From Trichomonas vaginalis G3 (taxonomy: Eukaryota > Parabasalia > Trichomonadida > Trichomonadidae), in the NCBI RefSeq assembly GCF_026262505.1, contig NC_067206.1, positions 18,621,319 to 18,685,318 of the forward strand: a stretch of 64,000 nt of DNA. Direction: 5' to 3'. The notes beneath the pieces are model-generated. The model saw only the letters and a program-made list of their open reading frames with translations, was not told the DNA's origin and ran no database searches. The translations under genes and the position numbers were made by a program. How positions within the stretch are numbered: position 1 is the first letter of the stretch; each line of letters opens with the position of its first letter. Positions 42,930-52,657 of this stretch are shown in pieces.

Positions 42930-43840
42930 CTAAACAATTTCGTAGCTTCTATTTCACTTCTTTTATATGTCAAAAAGTTTTAACGATACCGAAAGGTTCG
43001 TTATATTTCTCTTGACATAGATAGAAGGAAATTTCTGCTGGTTTGGATACGATTTTTGTAGATGCTAACATGTCCATTTTATCTTCTGCTGGCCTTTTCT
43101 GGCTTCTTTCTTTAAGTCCTGCATAGTCCGTTCTCATACGTTTCATCTCTTTGACGGAGTAAGTTATATTTCCTCCTTGCTGCTTGCTAATATCTTTAGG
43201 AACATTGCGGGTTTCATTCTTTGCGTATTAACTTCCTGAAACCTTACCTGCTAAACAAAACTAAGGCGTCAATGGTTTTTCTTTAACTCAAAAAGGTTGC
43301 GGGTTTTATCTGTTCATTCCATATCTTACTCTTCTGTCCTTTAATCTCGATTAATTTTCCCAAACACATTGCTAACTTAACGAAACAAAGTTGTCGTATG
43401 TCTTTAATTCTTACGGATTATATATTGCGAGAGATGCTTAATATACACTCAAATGTCGCAATCTTATGTCCATTTGTTGTTGCAGATGAGACTCCAAGAA
43501 CTCATAGTTAACCTTTTCCGTATGAAACTTCTTTATTTCTACTTGAGTCAGTTTGCTTTGACTTCTATTCATCGAATTCTGGAATAGTGTCTTTTGTTGT
43601 TGGATTGTCAGTGCATTGGGTAAAATGGTCATATATATCTGCTTTTTTCATAAAGATAATTTCACTTCATCTATTGGCAGTGGCAATCTAAATATCCTTG
43701 GAGAAGTTCTTGCTTTAATCTTACTGATTTCTGTTCGAAAGTTATGGAAGAAGGAATGAACTTTCATCTCAACTACATTGACGAGGATTCATCTGAATAA
43801 CGAGTTGGTGTGGTTGTTGCTCAAGGATGTCTTACCAATA
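42930..43840 (-). pseudogene. Relative of the 312-aa early protein, broken
   Basis: The minus strand shows MTILPNALTIQQQKTLFQN then VEIKKFHTEKVNYEFLESH, matching LPEIQQQKLTIPEF and VEIKKFIRKVNYEFLGFH of 9306-10244. The downstream ERMRTDYAGLK-like and MDMLA-like segments also match. A class I-like T-rich block lies upstream (43841-43900). It is heavily broken. With the two KilA-N remnants it keeps the element A cassette. Confidence 0.65.
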
Positions 43841-43879
43841 AAATATAAAAAATATTTTTTTTAAAGAAGAACAACTTTT

Positions 43880-44866
43880 ATTTTTTAAGTTTTTTGTGAA
43901 GTGTCAAAACATTGAGATTTCGAGAGTTTTCTACGATGTTTAGAAAAACGTGTTAGAAAACATGTTTAGATTAACATTCTAACATAAACATTATTTTTTT
44001 GGGTCTTTTTAGCGCTCATACGAAGAAGTCTTCGACAAATACAAGCTTTACGAAGAAGTACTTTGACCAAATTCAAGAGTTTTAGACATGTTTAGAAAAA
44101 CATGTTAGAAACATGTTAGAATCTAACATTCTAACATAAACATTATTTTTGCTGAATTCTTTTGTAAAAAAATACACACACTCATGAGTTCTTCTACGAT
44201 GTTAGAAACAAGAGGTTAGAAAAGAGGTTATGAATTCTAACCTTCATACCCTAAATTTATATTTTTGTGAAAAAAAAATGGCTTTCATTTACTCACAGTA
44301 TTGTACAAAACGGAGCCCAAAACTTTTAAACTTCTTTCTGAAGCTTCAAATGCTATCTTAGCTGAGTTCATATTCTCTAAATTCTCTCCTTAAATCGTTC
44401 TTTTCCCAATCGGTCTAGTTCGTATGGCGAGTTCTCTATAACCAGAACATATTCACGTTCATGTTCTAATTTTGTTTTTTCATGCATTTTTTCTAACTTC
44501 TCTCTTCGAACAAAGGTTTTTAGCATTCCTCTACTGTTCTTCAAGTTCTTCTCTTCGTACATGTTTTTGTAAGACTCTTTCTCGTATAAATGTTCTGTAA
44601 AGATTTCATACGTACATGTTTTTGGTCAAGATTTCATCGTAAATGAGCCGAGAGAGTCAGACAGACAAAAATATTTTTAATGTAGAATGTTAGATCTAAC
44701 ATGTTTTCTAACACGTTTTCTATAACAGGTCTAAAGAACACACAAAACTCATGAAATATTCATACAGAATTCAATAAAAATATATTTATGTTAGAATTTA
44801 GATCTAGACCTCTTTTCTCTAAGCCTCTTTTTCTAACCTCTTGAATTTTCAAAGATATGGCAAAAG
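43880..44866. repeat. Repeat island with several iterons and a possible small gene remnant
   Basis: Iteron blocks with GTTAGA and TCTAAC half-sites lie near 43945-43985, 44090-44140, 44200-44250, 44690-44730 and 44785-44840. Between them, 44290-44562 on the minus strand has a charged helical frame (MLKTFVRREKLEKMHEKTK). It overlaps repeat sequence at its start and is only weakly supported as a gene. Confidence 0.6.
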
Positions 44867-45007
44867 AGCAAAACAGGCTTTAGTCGTCATTGTGTTTAAG
44901 GTTAGTTTACAATATCGTCCTTGAGGACTTTGTAAGTTTGTTGTTATAGAATTATATGACTCAGGGTTTTTAGTCGTAATAGTATAAACCATTATATCTT
45001 CTGCCAT
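44867..45007 (-). pseudogene. Penton-like protein, truncated right-arm copy
   Basis: Begins MAEDIMVYTITTKNPESYNS and continues TTNLQSPQGRYCKLTLNTM, the start of the penton-like family. It ends where the inverted arm ends, next to the repeat island, so only about 45 codons remain. Confidence 0.6.
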
Positions 45008-45060
45008 TTATATATATTTAAAAGTTTTTCTGAAAGTGGAGAAGAACTTCATCTAAACTT

Positions 45061-45249
45061 TCACATGGCGTTTCTTGAAGTTCTCTGTCTAAGAAGTTCA
45101 AAATATTTTGTAAAGACATAGAACTTTCCTTTGTCTACACGAACAAACAAAACAGGGTCTTTCATATCGTTCAAAAGTGTGTAAAGTCCTTTACATGAAA
45201 TAAAGTCTATATTATTTTTCTTCAAACATCTTTCAAGAAGTTTTGACAT
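45061..45249 (-). CDS. Unknown 62-aa protein
   Basis: From the ATG at 45249: MSKLLERCLKKNNIDFISC, then DPVLFVRVDKGKFYVFTKY. It is a small alpha/beta protein, loosely similar at its start to the small gene at 3472-3712, which also neighbours a CCG-motif gene. It lies directly after the CCG-motif gene with a TTTATTTGC-type box upstream. It is absent from the left arm. The function is unknown. Confidence 0.55.
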   Translation of the reverse strand: MSKLLERCLKKNNIDFISCKGLYTLLNDMKDPVLFVRVDKGKFYVFTKYFELLRQRTSRNAM

Positions 45250-45254
45250 TTTAC

Positions 45255-45836
45255 TTAGCAAATAAATTTTAATGAAATGTTGTGGTCGTCAAATATTTTT
45301 ATGACGTCTGGGAAACTATACTTTAAGTTCAACGTTTCACCTCCTTTCATAACGTATATCTTGTCAATGACATTATATGAAACACCACAGCAACTAATGT
45401 CGGGTTCTATTTCTTTGATGTTTATATCGTCTGCCTCTGTCAAAAGTTTCAATAGTTCTTTCAAAACTTCATGAGGTGCAATGACATATGAGTTCACTTT
45501 TACAGGGTTGTGTTCGACCAAGTTTAACATTATACTTAAAGCTTGACAAATCTTCTCCTGAGTTTGAAGTTTGTCTTTTCAGTTGTTGGTAGTCGTTTCG
45601 AATATCTGCAACAGAACTTAAGTCTCTGCTAACTTCAGGATATGTTGTTGTTCTTTTACAGGAACAATTGTTATACCATCTTCGTCCTCGTATGGTTTCC
45701 CCACTTCAACATCTCTGTCTTTGACATTGACAACAACACTTTGACTGTTTGTTTGAGTTGGTGAATTTAACTTCACATCTGCCACCGCCATTAAACCTTT
45801 TGAAACACTCACGCTTCTATTTTTCGGAAATGACAT
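45255..45836 (-). pseudogene. CCG-motif conserved protein of element B (right copy), broken
   Basis: Starts MSFPKNRSVSVSKGLMAVAD. The N-terminal half is S/T/V-rich and acidic (GKPYEDEDGITIVPV). The C-terminal domain has EPDISCCGVSYNVIDKIYV and ends LKFIC. Shared family with 2834-3475 and 56711-57412; the conserved Cys-Cys-Gly after an acidic residue is the hallmark. It starts 18 bp from the divergent gene at 45855. It is broken about once. A virion role is inferred from its constant presence beside capsid and penton-like genes. Confidence 0.65.
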
Positions 45837-45854
45837 TTTACTTAGAATAAAAAG
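45837..45854. promoter_or_regulatory. 18-bp bidirectional promoter
   Basis: TTTACTTAGAATAAAAAG is the entire sequence between two divergent ATGs. The left-arm duplicate is at 35856-35873. Confidence 0.5.
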
Positions 45855-46170
45855 ATGGACGTATTCGAGTATCTCTTTGAATTGAAGCAGAACAAAGTTT
45901 ACACACACAAACAATACAAATACATTGACAGAATAGTTCTTTACACAACAATGGTAAATGTTATAGAATAGCAGTCTTTGCTGAACCTAAATATTTTCAT
46001 AAAGCAAAGAAAGTTGGTATAACTGAAATGGTGAAAGTTCTTGAAGCAGACAAAAATATAACTTCAAAACTTACAGATATTTCTAAAGGTAAGTTTATCT
46101 TACAATATTATGTCAAAACTGGCGTACTGTCAATATTTGACGGAGAGAAGTCAGTTCAAGAACAACTTAC
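45855..46170 (+). pseudogene. Unknown roughly 110-aa protein convergent with capsid gene (right copy)
   Basis: Starts MDVFEYLFELKQNKVYTHKQ and continues with a region holding FAEPKYFHKAKKVGITEMV and VLEADKNITSKLTDISKGKF. It is a basic alpha/beta protein with no known family, and its 3' end meets the capsid gene tail to tail. It is broken about once. Its duplicate is 35530-35855. Confidence 0.55.
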
Positions 46171-47771
46171 TGACCTGCTGCCAAAATCTGCTCGATGGAA
46201 GCTGTCGTTATGCCAATCTGAGGAGCCCCAGCAGGTTTCATCGAACGAATCTTCAAAAGAGCATCTTCCGTGAAAAGTGCTATTGGTTTTGTAAACTTCT
46301 TTGCTCTCAGTTCATCTGGACCGTCTCTGTCACCAGTATATTGTATTTGAACTGTACCAACAGTTGAAATACCACCCATAAAGTCTTCTGAGTCAGCAAA
46401 TGGAATGCCAAGCCAAAAGTTTGAACGGTCTCCATTTGTATATTGAGTTTTTTGACCTCCTGTATGAGTCCATACTTTCACATATGGCATAATAGAACTT
46501 TGCATTTCAGGGTTAATGGTTGTTGTGAAGTTGTTGTTAAAGTTCATAGCATCTAATGTCAAGTTGTATGACCTCATATCCTCAACTGTAGAATATTCTT
46601 CTCTTGGATAATATTTGCCATCTATGTTTATATGATATTTAATACCGGGGTTGTAGAAACAAGAATAGTCATTTATAGTTCGTCTGAACAGTACAAACAT
46701 AGTATCTGCATGTTTCATTGCAGTTGTTAAAGCAATATCTGTTCTTGCACCTGGGTCAGCACTTTGGTTTCCAACTTCACCTGCAAAGTCTTTGACAGAT
46801 ATTTGGTGTATAGGGAACATAAGTGGAACTGCAATATATTTGGCAGCTAAAGCATTTGAAATATCTGGGTCCAACATATAGACTGCAAGTCTGCTTTCTA
46901 TTCTCTTGCATTCAAACTTTTCGCATGTGAACTTAACTGGGTCCCAAGCAGTTCCAGCAGCATTGAAATAATAGTTTACTTCATTGTTGAAGTTTGAGAA
47001 ACCAAAGTCTAAGTCAACTTTGTCTTTGCAAAAGTCACAGAACTTGGCTCCACCAGTTCCAGCTATAGTAATGCTGAATGGGTCTTGTGTTGGTGCAATG
47101 ACTAAGTTATTTTTGCTTGGAGTAAGTTCGATAGAAATTTTTCCTGCCCAGTTTGGCAAGTATCTTAAAAACCTGAAGATGAGGAAAGATGACAAAGGAA
47201 CTCTAAGTTTCAGTTTTACTTTAGTGGCAGCAGTTCCATCTGAACCAGAAAGGTTAACATAAACTCCTGGAACGTTAGGGTCAAGTCTTCTTATTTTCTC
47301 AATATTTGCATACTGGTCTGTTTGTTCTCTAGCTTGTGGTTGTACTGAGTTTCTCAAAGCGAACCATTCATAGTTTGCCCATGTTACTGTTTGAACTAAG
47401 TCAGAGTTAGAATATATCTTATATCCCATGAAAACTTCTGGAGCATATTGGTATCCGACATAGAAAATTCCATTGCAACCTTTCTTGTCAGACAACTTGG
47501 CAGAAGGTTTTATTTCAATGTCTTGTTCCACGTATAAGAATGAGTTGTCAATAGAAATAATATGAAACCTGTCGCAAGCAATATCTACTGTTGTTGAAGA
47601 ACCTTCTCCAAACTCACCTACGTTTCCATAAGAAACAGCAGTTGTATATTCGTAAGTTCCAGGAACTATTTCTGACCTTCTAATGGCATTGTCGCATTCG
47701 TTATACCATTCGGAAACATTTCCGTTCATGGCATCCAAAACTGTTGGCGTTATATTCTGAGCGGCGTACAT
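46167..47771 (-). CDS. Double-jelly-roll major capsid protein of element B
   Basis: 534 residues in one uninterrupted frame from MYAAQNITPTVLDAMNGNVS. Beta-rich segments, the central KLRVPLSSFLIFRFLRYLPN, and the later FVLFRRTINDYSCFYNPG place it in the Polinton capsid family. The central segment lines up with FKLRLRIPVRKFLPLEAIRF of element A. The protein builds the icosahedral shell in related viruses. It looks whole. It is preceded by a late-type box and followed upstream in transcription order by the roughly 1,050-codon gene. Confidence 0.82.
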   Translation of the reverse strand: MYAAQNITPTVLDAMNGNVSEWYNECDNAIRRSEIVPGTYEYTTAVSYGNVGEFGEGSSTTVDIACDRFHIISIDNSFLYVEQDIEIKPSAKLSDKKGCNGIFYVGYQYAPEVFMGYKIYSNSDLVQTVTWANYEWFALRNSVQPQAREQTDQYANIEKIRRLDPNVPGVYVNLSGSDGTAATKVKLKLRVPLSSFLIFRFLRYLPNWAGKISIELTPSKNNLVIAPTQDPFSITIAGTGGAKFCDFCKDKVDLDFGFSNFNNEVNYYFNAAGTAWDPVKFTCEKFECKRIESRLAVYMLDPDISNALAAKYIAVPLMFPIHQISVKDFAGEVGNQSADPGARTDIALTTAMKHADTMFVLFRRTINDYSCFYNPGIKYHINIDGKYYPREEYSTVEDMRSYNLTLDAMNFNNNFTTTINPEMQSSIMPYVKVWTHTGGQKTQYTNGDRSNFWLGIPFADSEDFMGGISTVGTVQIQYTGDRDGPDELRAKKFTKPIALFTEDALLKIRSMKPAGAPQIGITTASIEQILAAGQ

Positions 47772-47838
47772 TTCATATGGGTAAAAATATAGAATAGTTG
47801 GATTTATATATCATAATAGAACCCACTCGGACCAAGCT

Positions 47839-50800
47839 TTACTTTGTTCTACTCTTCTTCTTTGGTGTCGCTTTTGGTAACTTGCCCTCTGCTTCAAGTT
47901 GTTGCATCTTTGCCTCATGTTCACCTAGTATGTTGTAAATTTCCCATGTCCTTTTTGCCTTTGGGCTCTGGTCGCCCAACTCAGGTAACCTATATCCTAG
48001 AAAGATTTTGTCATAGTTTGTATTTGAGTCTTCGCGTATTGTTTGCATGACTCTTTCCTGAGTTTCCGGTTCAAGCTCTTCAAACAGAGCTTGTCCATAT
48101 GGAATAAGCTCGTTTCCAAATATATGTTTTTGTAGCCATTCTGGTTTTCTTTCCATGTTACCAACAATATCTTTTGTGAATGGGAAAGCTTTTACCCAAT
48201 GTTTCAGTCTTGCGTCATTTATTTCTGTAGTTGGTTTTATTTTGTCAAGGAACATGTTTTTCAATACTAACATTTCATTTGGTACTGTCCATTTGAGTTT
48301 TCTTAAATATTCATCCCTTCTCGGTTCATTGTCTGCAAAGTAAGTTTTTATGACATTTTGCAAACTTTCGTTTGCAAGGTCATGTACAATAGGTTCTCTT
48401 CCTTCTCTCTCCCTAACTTTCTTTCTAAACTCTTCACCAAATATACCATCTCTATGGTTCTGTGTAGTTCTTTGAGATAAATGTTTTAGAACGTCAGGTG
48501 TTATATTTCCATCAGCCATGTTCATTTCATACTGGTCCAAAATATCTGCATCTTTCATATCTTTCAATGGCATTAAAGCCGCGCTGAAAATACCAGCTAC
48601 ATCTGGTTCACCATTCACTTCCATTGCGTCTACAACTTCTTGGAATTGTGGTTGTAAGTTTATGAACCACCTATCCGGATTAGCTTTATGACCCCATCTC
48701 ATTGTAGTTCCATCGTCTGCAGAAACAAAAGTAGGTTTGTTTCCATATTGGCTAGGTTCTGAATGAACTTTAAACAATGTTTCATTTCTATATGTTTTGT
48801 TGAAATTTAACCTTTTATTTTCACCGAGTTCATCCAAAGATTGAACGTTATATGCTCGTAAGTAAAAAGGATTGTTGTATTTGCGTACACTTTCTTTCAG
48901 TTCTTCCATTCTATGCTGGATATTTTCATCTGATGTTGGAGTCTTTTGTATGTCGGCGAACATTTTTCGATATTCTTCTACTATGTCAGCCGAATTTTTC
49001 TTAGACTCTTGGAAAGATTCCATATTCTCCGCATACTCTTGTTGAGGGTCAAGATTTTTCGGCTGTTCCAAATCTTCATCTAGTTCTGTGAAGTTAGTTT
49101 CCAAAGGAGGGACTTGTTCGTTTCCTTCTGGCTCTTCTAGCTGTTGTTGCTGAACTATTTCTTCCATGTCTGGTTGTATCTGAACTTCTTCCTGTGGAGT
49201 TTCTTGTACCTCATCTGCTGGCATTTCATATATTCCGAGACCGTTTTTAAAAAGTTCCCTATCTAAGTCATCCGGACTCATAAACCTTTCTTCTTTCGTT
49301 CCGTCTCTATTTTTTACGCGTTTCATGAAGAGAGTTGAATTATCGTTTAGCTCTGACACCAAATATCTTGGAGTAAATTCAGTCATGTCATTTGGATGAT
49401 ATGCTATTAAATCATATCCCTTAGCGAGCTTGTATTTTCCAGGTTTGAAATTATATCCCATTTGGTGCTGAACCATAAAGCTAAATAGGTTCGGGTCAGT
49501 ATTTCCTTCCTTGAACTTTCTAATAGCTTCTTTATATCTGTCACTAAAGTCAAGAGTATCTGGGTAACCATAATTTTCCTTAAGCATTTTTAAGAATTCT
49601 TGGTTTCCTTGTTCTCTACTTCTTTTATGTCCTTGCTCTGTTTGTGGTTGTTGTTGTGCAGTGTTTTGAACTGTTGGTTGTGGTGCTGGATTTTGAACTG
49701 TTGGTTGTGGTGCTGGATTTTGAACTGTTGGTTGTTGTTTTGGTGCATGCCTGTGTCTGTGTCCATGTGACGATGTAAATGTTTTAGGTAGTCCTGGTGC
49801 AGGTGCTTCTCTTGGAGGGTTTGGTGGTATATAAGTTCCACCAGCTGGCACATATGTTCCATCTGCAGCATAATGTCCTACCTGACTTTTCGTTTTTAAG
49901 AAAGCATTTACTAGGTCTGTTTTGGTCTGTTGTAACTCTTTTTCTTGACTTTCCACAACAGTTGCTCTAACGGCGTCATAGGCACTTTGAACTGCCTGTC
50001 TCGTTGCTGCATCTGTTATTTTCGTCATATTTTGTGCTACTTCTCTTAACTCGTTGTCGAAACCTTCAGACTTCAGTTTCTTTCCAGATGAGAAGTCGTT
50101 CACTAGTTTCACCTTACTATGAAGAGCTTCGAAGGCGTTCTTAAAGTCAGCATTCATTAAAGCTTCATTTGAACTGTCTTCATCCGCTTGTATTTTTGTC
50201 CTTATTGACCCTATAAGTTGGGCTGCTTTGGCGTTGGCTTGGGCATCTAACCAGTCATTATTAGCTTTTATATATTCTGCGCTTTTCATTGCCTTTTGCA
50301 TGGCTGCGTCGTTATTTTTACTTTCTTGTGCTAAGTTTTCATACTGTACGGTTTGGTTTTGCAACTGTAAAAGTTTTTCTGCCTTTACATTTGCTTCAAC
50401 TTCTTTTTTATACTCATCGCTATCCATATATGTCTTCAGGGCTTTTTGTTTTATTTCTTCATCTTTCAGTACTTTATATTGAGTAGTATGGTTTTTCAAA
50501 TTTATAACATCTGTTCCATTTTTTGCTACTTCTGCTGCTTTTTCTGACACTTTTTTTGCATATTCCTCTGTACTTAGTTCTTTCAGTTGTTCTTCTTTCT
50601 TCTTTTTCTCTACGTTTAACTCATTGAGTTTCTTTGTGTGTCTGTCATATTCTTTTTTTTTCGTTTTCACTTATTTGTTTCTGTATGTCTATGTTTGACT
50701 TTTTGACATCTGTTATTTGATTTTTGATTGAACTCAAATTCATTTGACTTTGAGGGTTATAAGCTGTTCCGTCTGCAGCTCCACCATAGCCTGCCATTTT

Positions 50801-51000
50801 CGCTAAAAGTGCCGCTCTTAAACCTCCACTCTGTGCACCAATAACTCGGTTTAAAAGCATAGGTTGCTTGACATTTGTTGCAACATAGTGGGGTCATTCA
50901 TAATTTGTTGTTGCAACTGTTGTTGTGGTGTTAGTTTTACTATTGGATGTTTCAATGCTCCCTTCCTCTTACGTATATTCTTACGTAGCTTACGTGGCAT
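47839..51000 (-). pseudogene. Large Q-rich/coiled-coil protein of element B (right copy), broken
   Basis: About 1,050 codons. A basic N-terminus (MPRKLRKNIRKRKGAL), a Q-rich stretch with PTMLQQMSSN, a Gly/Ala patch and a long K/E coiled coil come first. A PQPTVQNPA repeat linker and acidic EEPEGNEQ-type regions follow. The folded C-terminal part has PEWLQKHIFGNELIPYGQAL and a basic KKKSRTK end. It is the largest gene of the element and is co-oriented with the capsid gene downstream. No known family is recognised and A or C have no clear equivalent. It could be a tegument-like or scaffold protein. It is broken, with about two breaks. Confidence 0.7.
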
Positions 51001-51042
51001 TTTAAGTGAAGTTAAAAAGCGGTTTTTGACAGATGTTTATAT

Positions 51043-51462
51043 GACACTTTTTGTTCAGCACAAAAAACTACTCGGTCAAAGTGTTGTCAGTTTTGTAAAA
51101 TAACCGTCCTATCTCATTCTATAAGGGGGAAAGGCTTCTCAAAGTATACTTCCTTGGAACGCCTGTAACTTTTCCTGTAGCGACGATAGACCCTTACTTG
51201 TCCGGACAAAGTTATACTATTTTGAGTGTTCTACAAAAAAGTCAACAGCGACGACTCTCAAAAACCGTTGTGTAAAAAGTTTTACCGTTGGACAAAAAAG
51301 TATATATAGAAAACAAAAAACGTTTATAGTTCATTCAATATTTGAGATGGAACGGTTTGCCAACGGTAACTATTAAATAAAATAAAAAAATAGAGGGAGT
51401 CTCCGTTGACGAAAACGGTTCATCTCAAACTCTTATTTGAAAAAACAGTTTATTTTTGTCTA
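51043..51462. promoter_or_regulatory. Non-coding segment with clustered CAACGG (Myb-type) sites
   Basis: CCGTTG/CAACGG occurs at 51265, 51285, 51362 and 51404, with further AACGG or TAACCG variants nearby. YAACNG is the classical Myb-type site. The segment has higher GC than neighbours, holds no gene, and sits upstream of the 295-aa gene. The gene itself has a late-type TTTATTTTTG box close to its ATG. Confidence 0.5.
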
Positions 51463-52350
51463 ATGGAAGCCAACGCTGTTAACCACAATTCTCAACCGCT
51501 AACCAAAGCCAAAGCCCCACAACCTCCAAGAACCGGCACAGCGGTTAGAATAACCACCAAAAAATCTAACAACGAATTAAGAGAAATTCTTCAACAAATT
51601 TGCTCTAAATATCTCAAAGAAGCCGAAGAAAACACACAACCAGACGCTACATACAATACTCAGTTCTGTGAAGTTCTGAACAAAGCAATTGCTAGTTCAA
51701 TTGAACTTACTAAGACAATTCCAAATCCAATTGAGCTTAGCGATGTCTTAGTTCAGTATTTTCCAACATTTACTAAGCTTATAATGTTGAGAACTTTATA
51801 CCAAGTTCGTCAAAATCTTCCTCGTTACATGCAACGGTCATTCGACAAGAGAATTGCTGAATTCCAAGTCTTTAGTTACGGATATGACGAAGATGAATAC
51901 GTTGACGAGTTCGGAGACAACTGTACAAAATGGTTTGAATGTTATACGACAACACAATTTGAATTCGACTTTCTCGAATTCAACGCAGCAACCATTCATA
52001 TCATTGCTCTTTACCTTTCCGAACAACAACAAGACCTCGCAGATGGAGATGTTGTTACTGTCGTCATGGAAACTCCTGAACAATTCGGAAAAAAGAAGTC
52101 TCTAATTGCCAAATTCGTTCCAGGACATCAGCTTTTCCAACGCACAGAAGTCTTCTGTATTCCTGGAACTAAGTTCTTTGTCAGGAGCGAACGCAAAGAA
52201 AGATATAATGTGTCATTCAATTACACATTATATAATGTTTTCGACCCAGAAGAAGGCTTCTTCCCAGAAGCAATGGAGGAAGAAGAAGAGGAGGAGGAAA
52301 TACAAAACTCTATCCAAGAAGAGTCCTCCGAATTCACACCAGAAGACTAA
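51463..52350 (+). CDS. Unknown 295-aa protein next to the right end of element B
   Basis: From the ATG at 51463 (MEANAVNHNSQPLTKAKAPQ), chosen because GTTTATTTTTGTCTA lies directly before it. The N-terminus is basic and proline-rich. The middle is helical (NELREILQQICSKYLKEAEE, then YFPTFTKLIMLRTLYQVRQN), the C-terminal half is beta-rich, and the tail is strongly acidic (EEEEEEEEIQN). It reads as one whole frame and looks the best preserved gene of element B besides the right capsid copy. Its base composition is slightly higher in GC than neighbours. No homologue is recognised. It lies outside the inverted arms, hence is single-copy. Confidence 0.65.
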   Translation: MEANAVNHNSQPLTKAKAPQPPRTGTAVRITTKKSNNELREILQQICSKYLKEAEENTQPDATYNTQFCEVLNKAIASSIELTKTIPNPIELSDVLVQYFPTFTKLIMLRTLYQVRQNLPRYMQRSFDKRIAEFQVFSYGYDEDEYVDEFGDNCTKWFECYTTTQFEFDFLEFNAATIHIIALYLSEQQQDLADGDVVTVVMETPEQFGKKKSLIAKFVPGHQLFQRTEVFCIPGTKFFVRSERKERYNVSFNYTLYNVFDPEEGFFPEAMEEEEEEEEIQNSIQEESSEFTPED

Positions 52351-52391
52351 CAATTTTCCGAATAAAAACTTCATTTATACTAAACATCTTC

Positions 52392-52452
52392 GGGGCTAGA
52401 AGGGGCGCAGCCCCTGGAAGCCCCACTACCTTTTTTTTTTTTTTTTTTTTTT
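52392..52452. repeat. Right end of element B: terminal stem-loop and T-run
   Basis: Stem-loop at 52392-52424, read as the reverse complement: outer stem GGGGCT/AGCCCC, internal loop TCC/TCT, inner stem AGGGGC/GCCCCT, loop TGC. Then ACTACC and 22 T residues. Compared with the left end, both sides of the inner stem have changed together. Confidence 0.8.
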
Positions 52453-52591
52453 AATAGTCATTAAATTCATCAACAGATGAAAAAAATTTTATTTCAGTAA
52501 TTGGTTTAACAACGTTTATTTTTTGTTGAACATTTTCACTTTCATTTATTTCTTCCTCCTCTGTTTCATTTATTTTTAAAATCGGTTTCAT
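52451..52591 (-). CDS. Small acidic 46-aa protein
   Basis: Begins MKPILKINETEEEEINESEN and ends SSVDEFNDY, with its stop codon touching the T-run that ends element B. A late-type box TTTTTATTTAATGATAA lies before the ATG. It may be a real small gene of element C, or the truncated start of a longer one cut by the insertion of element B. No family is recognised. Confidence 0.45.
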   Translation of the reverse strand: MKPILKINETEEEEINESENVQQKINVVKPITEIKFFSSVDEFNDY

Positions 52592-52657
52592 TTATCATTA
52601 AATAAAAATTAGAATATAAGTGATGAAATATATTTTTTAATTAATATTAAATCAGAA

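Larger units (their letters stand above)
44867..51042. repeat. Right inverted arm of element B
   Basis: Inverted copy of 30659-36606, better preserved. It contains, in minus-strand order, the roughly 1,050-codon gene, the capsid gene, the CCG-motif gene, the 62-aa gene and the truncated penton-like gene, plus one plus-strand small gene. Confidence 0.9.
29631..52452. mobile_element. Polinton-like element B with internal inverted arms
   Basis: A 22.8-kb unit bounded by inverted ends: an A-run (29631-29654) plus stem-loop on the left, and the mirror stem-loop plus T-run (52431-52452) on the right. It carries a double-jelly-roll capsid gene (twice), a penton-like gene, a CCG-motif gene, a packaging ATPase, an SF3 helicase, two KilA-N genes and a roughly 1,050-codon structural-looking gene. 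No integrase or family-B polymerase is recognised. It is broken: the left arm and centre carry dozens of breaks, the right arm only a few. The arms are nearly identical, so the duplication is recent or an assembly product. Confidence 0.75.

Noticed and set aside
44377-44562. 61-codon charged reading frame
   Set aside because: It overlaps repeat-island sequence and has no relative or clear promoter; mentioned only as a possible remnant.
30659-51042. Long repeats as LTRs of a retrotransposon
   Set aside because: The arms are inverted, not direct, and there is no reverse transcriptase; capsid and helicase genes identify a Polinton-like element.
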